64,000 nt of DNA, taken from the NCBI GenBank assembly GCA_951802425.1, contig OX637798.1:310001-374000 (forward strand), given 5' to 3'. The notes beneath the pieces are model-generated. The model was given only the letters and a program-made list of their open reading frames with translations. It was not told the DNA's origin and searched no databases. A program made the translations under genes and the position numbers. Positions 55,044-64,000 of the stretch are shown in pieces (position 1 is the first letter of the stretch; each line of letters begins with the position of its first letter). Origin of the DNA: Clavaria fumosa (taxonomy: Eukaryota > Basidiomycota > Agaricomycetes > Agaricales > Clavariaceae).

Positions 55044-58000
55044 GTGATGGCAGACCATGTCGCCCCGCCTGTAGCCCAACCTATGAGGCTTGACCTATCT
55101 GTTGCCCCCTTTGATGGGCAGAAAAGGAACTTCTGTACGTTCCTCCGATCCCTTCGCCTCCTGTTTATGGTGAACCCGACTGTTTATGCTGTGGACCTGG
55201 TGAAGGTCCTTTTTGCTCTGAGCAAAATTACTGGAGAAGGATTCGCTGCAGAGTGGGCGAATATGAAGGTGGAAGAGATCCTGGGTAGTGGCAAGGCCAG
55301 AACCTGGGCAGAGTTTGTGGAGGAGATGAAGCGCACATTCGATGACCCGAATGACCGTGCGACTGCCCTTGCCAATATTGCAGGGCTGAAACAGGGTGCC
55401 ATGACAGCACCAGAGTTCTTCGCGAAATTCGAGACGCTGTCCCGATGGGCGAAGTTGAGTGCAGAGAAGGACTCAGGAATCCTAGTCCATTGGCTGGAGT
55501 TGAACCTGAGTAGGAGGTTGGTGGAGAGAATCTATGGTGTCTCCCTGATGCCAGAGACATATGGAGAATGGAAGGTGCTGGCTGAGAGGCTTGATGCCCA
55601 GCAAAGGCGACTGGATGGGATACTCACAGAACGGACACCGCGACCCACTGTGACCCCTGCGCGACCCACCGCAACCCTACCACGACCTGCCATGACCGTT
55701 TCGTGACCTCTTGTGACCCCTCTGCTGTGTACTCCAGATGTGGCCATGGCCCGAGGATGGGCCCCTGCTGATGAGAGATGTTGTTTCCGATGCCACCAGA
55801 CTGGCCATGCTGTCCGTTTCTGCCCCCTGCCTGATACGCGTCTGCAGGTCCCAAGGGCCCAAACCCGGGCAGCACCATGTGCCCCCCAAATGGCGGAGGG
55901 ATATGAGAAAGAGATTGCACGGCTCCGAGCCTGCATAGAGCTGTGTGAGAGAGAGAGGAGGACTCCCACTGGGGAGAAGAAGTGTGCCAGCCCCCTTTCT
56001 GTCCCTGTGCCTGCTGCAAGTATACCCCGATATACTATCTTGCAGCGGAGACATACCCGAATTGGGGCTGAGGTGAAGGAGGAAGTGAGACTGGCAGAGC
56101 GCCTAACCAGAGTGTGGCCAGAAGTGCGGAAACATGTGCCATGAGAGCTAGCCATCCAGGTGCACTTGGAGGCTTTCAGCACTGGCAAAGGGACCACAAT
56201 GAAGGCCCTTGTCGACTCAGGGTGCACCAACTGCTTCATGGATTTGGAGTGGGCGAAAGGAGTGGGACTGGAGCCATCTCTCCTGCTGAACCCAATCACC
56301 ATGTATAATGTGGATGGGACACAGAACAGGGATGGAAAGGTCCGATATGGGATAGAGGTGCTGGTGAGAGTTGGTGACCACCAGGAGCGGATCCACTTTC
56401 TGCTGGGAAAGACCCAGTCCCACAAGGTCATCCTTGGGCATGACTGGCTCAAGCGGCATAACCCGGATATCGACTGGCAGAAGGCAGAGCTGAGCCTTAC
56501 CCGCTGCCCCCCACAGTGTTCCCCATCCCCTCGAGCCCCTGCACCCCTGAAAACGAGTACCCTCGCATCCACGAGTATTCTGGACACCCGTTTTCCCAAC
56601 TCTGGCCCTACCCCCGATTGGCCCAGCCGCTACCCTTTGGTGTTTAGTGAAGCAAAGTGGGATGAACTTCCCCGCTCCCGACCAGACTTCGATATTAAGA
56701 TTGAGTTCAAAAAGGACCCTGAGCACCTCTCCTCCAAGCTGTATTCTTTGACACGGCAGGAGATGGTGGAGATGAACCGTTGGGTGGATGAGCAGCTTGC
56801 TTCTGGACGAATCCGGCCCTCGAAATCCCCGTATGCCAGCCCCTTCTTCTTCAAACATGAGAAGGACAAACTGCGGCCAATCATCGACTACTCGAGGCTG
56901 AATGCACACCTGATCAAGGACAAGTACCCCCTCCCCCGCATCCGAGACACAGTGGATGTGCTTAAAGGAGCGTCGATCTACTCTAAGATTGATGCAAAGG
57001 GAGGTTTCCCATCTATGCAGGTCTGGCCCGAGCACCAGCACCGTTGCGCCTTCCTGACACCCCATGGACTCTTCGAACCAGCTGTCATGTGGTTTGGACT
57101 GCAGAATGCCCCTGCCACCTTCCAATGCTTCATGAACCATGTGTTGAGGGAGGAGATTGCAGGAGGACATGTGAGGGCCTATGTGGATGATGTCATTGTG
57201 TTTGCAGAGGACTTGGCTACACACCGGTACTGGATGGATCAGGTCTTGAGGAAGTTTGGAGAGAATGGGTTGTGTCTCAAACTCAGTAAATGTGAGTTTG
57301 AGAAGAGTGAGATCATCTTCCTGGGGATGAAGATCTCCCACAACAGACTAGAGCATGATCCGGCCAAGGGTGCGGCAGTCCGAGATTGGCCACGCCCTAA
57401 GAATGTGAAGGATGTCCAGAGGTTCAATGGGATGCTGAACTACCTCCGCCGGCACATCCCAAATCTTTCTGCCTGGGCAAAGCCACTCTTCCGGCTGACT
57501 GGGAATGTTCCATGGAAATGGGAGGAGGAGGAGGAAGCAGCCTTCCGAGATCTCCGCCAGGCACTCGTATCAGCCCCGGTCTTGGCTCTGCCTCAGGACA
57601 AAGGGAGATGGAAGGTAGAGACAGATGCAAGCAACCTGGCAACTGGTGGAGTGCTCTCGCAGCAGCAGACGGATGGAACCTGGAGAGTTGTTGACTATAT
57701 CTCCAAGGCCCTCACTGCAGCTGAGAAGAACTACGATGTGTACGACAAGGAGTTCTTGGCTGTGATTCGGGCACTTCGCGAGTGGCGAGCATACCTCATT
57801 GGAGCAGAGGAGACGATCGAGATCTGGACGGACCATGCAAACCTCCAGTACTTCCGGAAGCCCCAGAAGTTGAAGCCGAGGCAGGTTCGTTGGGTTGGAG
57901 AGCTCCAGTGCTTTGACTTTGAGATAAAGTATCGCACTGGCAAGTCGAACACAAAGGCAGATGCACTCTCCCAGAGACCAGACTATGGAGAGATGGTGGA

Positions 58001-59495
58001 TGAGGATGCACCAGTGCAGGTTTTCCCGGAAACGGAAGTCCGTGTGTCATTCACATCGGAAATGGAGACGCTACTCCAGAAAAATAGCGCGGTACACATA
58101 CAGAAGCCGGAGGAGCTTGATGATGAGTGGACACGAGATCGTGCTGGACTCTGGCGAAAGGGGATAGTCACCTGGGTCCCCCTAGGAGCTCGTGAGGCCG
58201 TTCTCGAGTTTGAGCATGACCTCCCCGCTGCTGGACACCCTGGGCCCCGGAAGTTGAGAGCAGCACTAGTGAAGGGTTATTGGTGGCCGGACATGGTAAA
58301 AGATGCGGATCGGTATGCCCAGGGGTGTGAGACATGCCAGCGGACGAAGCCCGACCGTACCAAGCGTGCTGCCCCACTGCACCCCCATCTGGTGCCCGAT
58401 GGTCCCTGGTCGGTGATCTCATGGGACATAGTCGGTCCCCTCCCCCTCTCCCGTGGACATAATGCCATCCTTGTTATTGTCGACAAATTCACGAAACGGA
58501 CACTGCTCGAAGCGATCGGGCTCGACCTCACAGGACTTGGAGCAGCGCGTCTCCTCTGGGATCGAGTGTTTCGTGACCATGGAGTCCCTCACAAGGTTGT
58601 GAGTGACCGGGGGTCCCAGTTCATGTCCTGCTTCATGAAGGAGTTCTACTCCATGATCCGGGTAAAGGCAAATCCAAGTACTGCCTTTCATCCGCAGACT
58701 GATGGACAGACGGAACGGGCGAACCAGGAGATGGAGATCTATCTCTGGGCTTACGTGGACCATCTCCAGGATGACTGGGCTGAATGGTTGTCCACTGCGG
58801 AGTTTGCTCTTAATAATCGTGAGCACTCAGCAACAGGACAGACACCTTTCTTCCTCGATTATGGATGACACCCATGGAATGGGGGGCTCCGGCCACCTTC
58901 TGAGGTGAACCCGGCGGCGGACGAGTGGATGGCTAAGCTCACGGAGTCCCGAAGAGCAGCCAAGGAGGCAATGGAGAAAGCAGTGGCAGCGATGAAGAAG
59001 AGCTACGATAAGGGGAAACGCCCAAGTCGGGAGTACTCTGAGGGAGATCTGGTCTGGCTGGATACTAGAAACTTGAAGATGGACCAGCCCTGTAAAAAGC
59101 TTGACAACAAGAGAGCAGGCCCCTTTGCAGTTGAGGAGAAGGTGGGACCTGCTGGGTATCGCCTCAAGCTCCCTCGGGCCTGGCGCATCCATCGGGTCTT
59201 CAATGAGTTGCTGTTGACACCATACCACCCCCCTTCCTTCCCTTCCCAGAACCTGCCTCCCCCTCCACCCCCTACGATTGATGATGACCACCTGGAGTAT
59301 GATGTGGAGGCGATCCTTGATGTTAAGAAGGTGGGGCGTGGAGTGAGATACCTGGTGAAGTGGTTGGGATACCCTGTAGAGGAGAACACTTGGGAGCCAC
59401 GACGGAACCTCACCAATGTGGCACTGCTTCTCCAGGACTTCTTCCTTGCTCACCCTGACAAGGCCAAGCTAGCTGGTCGGGACGCCCAGCCTTAA
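55044..59495 (+). pseudogene. gag-pol polyprotein of gypsy D, one frame with three TGA codons
   Basis: 1484 codons in a single frame with no frameshift. TGA at 55704-55706 (gag tail), 56142-56144 (before ELAIQVHLEAF) and 58866-58868 (LDYG-stop-HPWNGG). Gag: RLDLSVAPFDGQKRNFC and the knuckle CCFRCHQTGHAVRFC. Protease ALVDSGCTNCFMD; RT AYVDDVIVFAED; RNase H ETDASNLATGG; integrase zinc site ending CETCQRTK, then SWDIVGPLPLS, SDRGSQFMS, GQTERANQE; chromodomain VRYLVKWLGYPVEENTWEP; stop TAA 59493. All catalytic residues intact. Each TGA sits in a context compatible with CGA (Arg). Gag and pol share one frame, as in Tf1, unlike elements B and C. Confidence 0.9.
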
Positions 59496-59506
59496 GAGGG
59501 GGGTGA

Positions 59507-59796
59507 TGTTAGGATCGCTTATGTAAGCCATCCCAAAGTGCAGTTGTGGAGAAACTGGGGAGGGTTGTTGGAAGGTCACATGACCTGTGGCTGGGTCGGA
59601 TTATGTAATCATGTAAGATCACATGACCTGGGCCTGGGCGCATCACGTGATCCGAGGGTCCGAGCGTGGGAACGCCGGCAAGTGCCGAAGCGTTCGCTAT
59701 AAGTACTTTCGCTTTTCCTTTTTTGTACTCTTTTCCCCTTATCTTAGTATTGTCGTCATGACCTTACGCTTAAGTTGTGTGAGACCCAGTCTGATA
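59507..59796 (+). repeat. 3' LTR of gypsy D
   Basis: 290 bp after AGAGGGGGGTGA. Contains TCACATGACC twice and TCACGTGATC once in U3. ATCTTAGTATT at 59741-59751. Confidence 0.9.
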
Positions 59797-60455
59797 ACTT
59801 CAAAGCTCTAATGCTTCCCCTCACAACCTTAGTAGAACATGTGCCTAGTCACTTTACAACTAAACATACCCCATACTACTATAGTTCTGTTGGTAGGAGA
59901 CCTTTGTACTTTGCCAAAGTAGCTACACATGTACAATGCACATATATAAGTCTTGCATGTACTTACAGTACTGTAGACTTGATATTGATGCACTTTTGGT
60001 TTAAGCTTGAGGCTAGTACACCCTTTGAGCTTGGAACCACCACAATTGATAGGTCTTGTCTCACTTGGTGACCTCAAGAATTCCAAGACACACCCTGCTT
60101 TCTGCTAACTCATCCCCCACACTTGTACAAACTCATGCACTTAAGTACTCTCTTTCTATCATCTTGCTACTGACTTTCTGGAATCCTGCAGGTTCTCCTC
60201 TCAGTTGGCAAAGTCATTGCCTTCACTGACATACTCCTTATCATTGTCATGACTACTCACAACCTTCTCAGCAACATCTCTCTCTTCTCAACTTGTCTTT
60301 TTCCCTTCCTACATGTTGTCAAATGTTTTTGCAACCTTCTGGGACTGAGTATTCTTCATCATACTCAACAGTTGATTGGTCTTAGTGAGTTTACAGGACT
60401 GGTCACCATCAAATCAACCTTCAGTGTTATTTATGAGACAGGACAAGCCTTAACA

Positions 60456-60620
60456 CCAATGATGACCAATGATGGCAGCAGTGGCTGATGATGATGATGA
60501 CCAATGACAATGACACACCAGAAGCCAACAACAATGACAACAACAATGCACCAGCAGCCAACAACAATGACTGATGACAACAGCAGCAGCTGACAATGAT
60601 GATGCACCAGCAGCTAACAA
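60456..60620. repeat. Degenerate GATGAT/ACAACA simple repeat
   Basis: GATGATGATGACCAATGA and CAACAACAATGA-type units directly after the A-type LTR. Confidence 0.6.
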
Positions 60621-61439
60621 CATGGCACATGGATACATTAGTCTTATTCACATCACTGGCATTACTCATGGTCACAAGCATCACCATGTGACCCACCTCA
60701 TGATGTGACAACATCAACATTCATATATGCAGCCATCAGTCAGCTGCATATGTTCTTCTAAACAGCATTAATAACTACTTGACAGCTACCATATTTCAAA
60801 TTTTGCTGGAAGACCCCCAGGAACCCTAAATGAATTTTTGGGGTGAAAAAAAGTTTTGAGGGAAAGCACCAAATGAGAGTAAAGATCATCAAAGACATAA
60901 TGAGGACTAAAAGGGGGGACTTTTTTCTTTGGGAAAATTTCACATGGGGTCCTTGTAGATTTTCATGGTTAGATCTTGTGCTGTGAGGCCTGCAAACTTG
61001 TATGGGTACTTGTGCTGTTTAGGTTTGTAGGAAGGCAACTGTAGTTCTGGATGTGGCAGAGTAATTGAAACAAAGTCAGGGTGTATTATTCATGCACTAT
61101 AATCAATCTTTCAATGTGATCCCATTTGATTAGGTGCCACCACAAGTACAAACTTGTGTGAGGACTGTGAGAACTGGATTCTGATGTATGCTGGAATTGT
61201 TGCTTTGTGGGTGATGGGAGGGGAAAGAGAGGGATGGGATATGATAGGCATGGGATGGCCCAGTATAACATTCCATTTGTTTTGGAATCCTATGGTTGGT
61301 TTTGATAAACAGGAGAATTTTGACTGGTTTGGTCAGCAGCTTTGGCATGCATTGGGAAATGAGTTTTGGGAAAATGTAAACCATGGAAATTGAGGATTAG
61401 AGGGGTAGATATAGGCACACAAAATTTCAAAAGACTAGC
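60621..61439. other. No recognised gene
   Basis: The longest frame (61154-61393) has no known domain. AT-rich ordinary sequence; no repeat boundaries seen. Confidence 0.35.
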
Positions 61440-61695
61440 TTGAGTGGCGGCACCAGCACCAGCAGCAGCAACCAGCAGCGGCAGCACCACCAACAGCAAC
61501 CAGCAGTGGCGGCACCAGCACCAGCAGCAGTGGCACCAGTGGCACTGCCAACAACAGCAGTGGCCGTGGCGGCAGCAGCAACCAGCGGCAGCACCACCAG
61601 CAGCAGCAGCGGTGGCAGCAGCAATAGCAACAGCGGCGGTGGCGGCACCACCAACAGCAACAGCGGTGGTGGCACCACCAGCAGTGGCAGGGTAG
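61440..61695. repeat. Interrupted CAG/GGC trinucleotide array
   Basis: CAGCAGCAACCAGCAGCGG and related triplets; open in several frames only because it is triplet-repetitive. Confidence 0.7.
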
Positions 61696-61879
61696 TCAAA
61701 ATTAAGGTAATTAAGACTGATTTTAAGGCAAGTTTAAGTAATATCCATAACTCGAATAGTCTTAATCTAAGTCATGTCGCCTTAATCAAAAATGTCTGAA
61801 AATGTCTTAATCTGCTGTTTAAGAGCAGTTTAAGTTGGATTAAGTAGTTTGACGTTTTGCTGATGTTCCAAACAACAAA

Positions 61880-62285
61880 ATCAGAAATTTGGTGTCGTCT
61901 TTGAACCCTGGTGAGCCACCAATATTCGCCCTGCCTGGCACAGGTGCTGGTATGGCACACCCCTTGTGATCGTGGTCCTCACGCTCCCTCTGACAGCCCT
62001 GAGCTGGCTAAGAAGTCTGCGCTGCCAACCTCAGCCTTCTGAACCATGCACAATAGAATTTTGAACCTGGTGGGCCAGGATTCTAGCTACCGATGCAATG
62101 CCGTGGCTAGAACCATTGCAGACCTGATGTAAGTTTCGCAGCTTCGTGTCATGTGAGAAGAGTGTTGTGTCTTTGAACCCTCATGAGCCACCAGTATTCG
62201 CCCTGCCTGGCGCAGGCGCTAGTGTGGCATGCCCCTTGTGATTGCGGTCCTCATGCTCCCTCTAACGGCCCCGAGCTGGATAGGT
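61880..62285 (-). repeat. Two copies of a 120-bp SINE-like unit
   Basis: 61882-62012 and 62165-62283 share GTCTTTGAACCCTxxTGAGC, CCACCAATATTCGCCCTGCC and CTCACGCTCCCTCTGACAGC-type blocks. On the reverse strand GAGGGTTCAAAGAC is a weak B-box. Differences between copies are largely CG versus TG/CA. SINE identity is tentative. Confidence 0.45.
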
Positions 62286-62323
62286 TTTAATAGAAATTAA
62301 GTCTAATGTAGTGTTGTTAGCTC

Positions 62324-62520
62324 AGCTGAAGTACGGACTGAATTGCAGTCTACCTAACATAGTGTTGTTATACGTTAGGACATCAGAAAATGTTAAACAG
62401 AGGATGAAAATCAATAACACTCACAGCTCAGTTGTAGTATGGACTGAGCTGTGTATGTGCAAAGTGCAATGACCAAAAAGGCAAATGAGATTATGTAAGG
62501 TGGCCAGTTGATTACCAACA
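62324..62520 (-). repeat. Probable 3' LTR of a copia element
   Basis: Reverse strand: purine tract GAAGGGGAG, then TGTTGGTAATCAACTGG, running to about GCTAACAACA. The 5' LTR is not in the window, so the end is approximate. Confidence 0.5.
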
Positions 62521-62524
62521 CTCC

Positions 62525-63667
62525 CCTTCAAATGGACAACAGTGCAAGCTTGTGTATGAATATTTCGAATGCTGGCCAAGCAAGTGGTTTCATGAATCCA
62601 TTGGCTACATTCTTGCTCATGGGTATGTAGTCAACCACAATCATATCTTGTTCAACAGCCTCACAGATAAAATGATATCAGATGTCAATGTGCTTGGTGC
62701 ACATGTGAAACTTATTGTTCTTTACTATGGTGATAGTTGATTGGTTGTCCAAAAACAGAGTAGTTGGGCCTGGTTTGTGCACTCCTAGCTCATTCAAAAA
62801 ACTTCTCAGCCAGCAGATTTCGCAGGCAGCGTGTGCAGCGGCAATGTACTCTGCTTTGGTACTCGATTGTGCGACCAGTGTTTGATGCTTGGACGACCAG
62901 GTGATGGCACTGCGACCCAACCTTGTGATGAACCCTGAGATGGAGTGTCGGTCAGGCTGCGAAGCCCAATCTGCATCCGAGAAGACCTGTGGGCGAGTCG
63001 TCGCACTTCCTAGGGTGAGCCACAAGTCCTTAGTCGTGTGGAGGTAGCTTATCACCCGTTTTATCGCCTCCCAGTGTTCACAAGCGGGATTTTGGGTGAA
63101 TTGCAATAGGACACCAACCGCTAGTTGGATATCTGGCCATGTGATGACAGCAGGCCAGAGCATGCCAGAGCATGCTTCTTGGTACAGTACGTCTATTGGC
63201 TTCTCTGGACACTGATCCTTACAAAATAGATTTGCTGGGTCCATGGGGAGGTGGACTGTGCACACGTTTTCAAGGCCAAACCATTGGGCAAGTGCATCTA
63301 TGTAGGCTCTTTGATTGAGGCCAAGCAGCCTCGCCGCTCTGTCCCTTCGGACCTCGAACCCGAGGAGCCACATCAGCTCCCCTTGGTCAGTTATCTCAAA
63401 TGATCTGCGCAGCTCAGCTTTCACTGTATCCATGGCAGCCCTGGTATTCCCCATCACAATCATGTTATTGGTTGACACAGGTATGTGAATGGTCTCATTC
63501 CCTTTTGTCCTAAAAAAGACTGATTGGTCCAGTTTGGACATGTTGAATCCCAAAGCCTTAAATGTGTGGGCCATGAGGTCGTACCACTGCCTTCCTGCTT
63601 GCTTCAGCCCATACAGCTCCTTCTGTAGGTGACAGACCTTTCTGCTGTCCCCTTCAGCCAGAACCAC
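62525..63667 (-). pseudogene. Ty1/copia RT-RNase H end
   Basis: Reverse strand: LQKELYGLKQAGRQWYDLM, a region where YVDD is expected reads STNN, then MWLLGFEVRRDRAARLLGL, FSDADWASQPDRHSISGFI, SSTKAEYIAAAHAACEICWL and TKHIDI. A TGA at about 62676-62678 replaces an Arg position (HIDI-R-YHF), then CEAVEQDMIVVDYIPMSKN leads to the stop near 62527. The 5' side is truncated near 63667. Inactive. Confidence 0.8.
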
Positions 63668-63719
63668 CAGATGTGAGCATTGTAATGCAACATTTTATTG
63701 CAATTACCATAAGTGTGTG

Positions 63720-64000
63720 ATGCAACCTCAATGGCAAGTCACCATCCCCTGCCATGTTGCATCACCTCCACCCCCTGCCCTGCTGCTGCAGCTGACCACT
63801 TGTTCCCCACCCTGCCACACCTGACCTGCTCCTGCCCTGCTGCACTCCCCACCCTGCTGCCACTCCCTGCCCTGCCGCCACTTCCCGCCCTGCCACTGCG
63901 CCTGACCCATTTGTTCCCCACCCTGCCATGCCTGACCCGCTCCTCGCCCACCCGCTCTCCACCTTGCTACTATCCTGGTGCATCCTCTGCCCCTTGGTGC
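63720..64000. repeat. CACCCTGCC-type minisatellite
   Basis: Degenerate repeats of CTGCCCTGCTGCxx and CCCCACCCTGCCA to the window end; frames across it are artefacts. Confidence 0.65.

Larger units (their letters stand above)
46925..59796 (+). mobile_element. Ty3/gypsy element D, 5' LTR split by a KDZ transposon
   Basis: 290-bp LTRs (TGTTAGGATC...CAGTCTGATA) and a perfect ACTTC duplication (46920-46924, 59797-59801). Left LTR = 46925-46978 plus 54237-54472. Right LTR 59507-59796. The LTRs differ at a single base (TTTTGC versus TTTCGC, a CpG). Body 54473-59506 encodes a single-frame gag-pol. The LTR ends in TA rather than CA by this reading. Confidence 0.9.
46385..59810. mobile_element. hAT-like MITE (GAACTGG-rich), split by gypsy D
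   Basis: Flanked by ATGCTTCC on both sides (46377-46384, 59811-59818), inside the A-type LTR. Left end TAGTGCTTGAGGG, inverted right end TAGAGCTTTGAAG. Only about 549 bp belongs to it (46385-46924 and 59802-59810); the rest is gypsy D inserted 9 bp from its right end. Interior rich in GAACTGG and ACCAGTT. Confidence 0.65.
43855..60455 (+). repeat. A-family LTR split into three pieces by nested elements
   Basis: Pieces 43855-44109, 46222-46384 and 59811-60455 read in order as one forward A-type LTR ending GCCTTAACA. The gaps are explained by two hAT-like insertions, each with near-8-bp duplications. The first piece aligns least well. Predicted RNA start AGACTTGATATT lies near 59974. Confidence 0.65.

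Noticed and set aside
55532..56599. 355-codon reverse frame in gypsy D
   Set aside because: Mirror of the conserved gag-pol frame; no motif, explained by codon bias of the true frame. Unlike elements A and C, D has no room between pol and the 3' LTR.
56217..57341. 374-codon reverse frame over the D protease/RT region
   Set aside because: Shadow of pol; no recognisable domain.
61440..61695. Long open frames rich in Ala/Ser/Gly/Gln
   Set aside because: They arise from an interrupted CAG/GGC triplet array; open in several frames and without start context or neighbouring exons.

Overview
The window looks like a transposon-dense segment of a filamentous basidiomycete (probably Agaricomycetes) genome. 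The grounds are introns of about 47-56 nt with GT/AG ends, chromodomain Ty3/gypsy elements, a KDZ (Kyakuja-Dileera-Zisupton) DNA transposon of the type expanded in mushrooms, and fragments that read as fungal OSBP-like and Yta7/ATAD2-like proteins. I see no intact housekeeping gene, no rRNA and no functional tRNA gene.

Layout. 1-7.5 kb holds broken host-like genes: an unknown fragment, a 1.1 kb inverted-repeat element, an ankyrin-PH (OSBP N-terminus) pseudogene, the C-terminus of a Yta7-like bromodomain AAA ATPase, and an apparently coherent CRN/RHS-like P-loop protein. 7.5-15 kb is LTR element A, which carries gag but no pol, plus an antisense six-cysteine zinc-cluster gene; its gag is split by a solo LTR of its own family. 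15-20.2 kb holds a Ty1/copia fragment and three inverted-repeat elements. 20.2-27 kb is a Tad-like LINE ORF1 interrupted by gypsy B, whose left end is an inverted copy of its own R-U5. 27-30 kb has a CpG-eroded relative of B that contains a 743-bp miniature LTR element (TRIM). 30-41.6 kb is a KDZ-accessory-like gene interrupted by full-length gypsy C, which again carries an antisense Zn2Cys6-type gene. 41.6-60.5 kb is a deep nest: an A-family LTR holds a hAT-like MITE with a Tc1/mariner inside it, and a second hAT-like MITE that holds gypsy D, whose 5' LTR is split by a complete KDZ transposon. 60.5-64 kb has simple repeats, a duplicated SINE-like unit and an antisense copia fragment.

Common themes. 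In every LTR family where both sites could be read (A, B, C, D and the TRIM), the sequence just after the LTR is complementary to 11-12 nt lying about 32-45 nt downstream of a TATA box in the LTR, as expected for Tf1/sushi-type self-priming. Sequence decay is dominated by CpG to TpG/CpA: it explains all the differences I found between the two LTRs of gypsy C, the single LTR difference of gypsy D, most of the in-frame TGA stops, and loss of catalytic residues in gypsy B. This suggests cytosine methylation of repeats.

The best candidates for something new are the palindrome-ended gypsy B, the antisense zinc-cluster genes carried by two different LTR elements, the TRIM with a tRNA-like promoter across its LTR/PBS junction, and the intact two-gene KDZ transposon.
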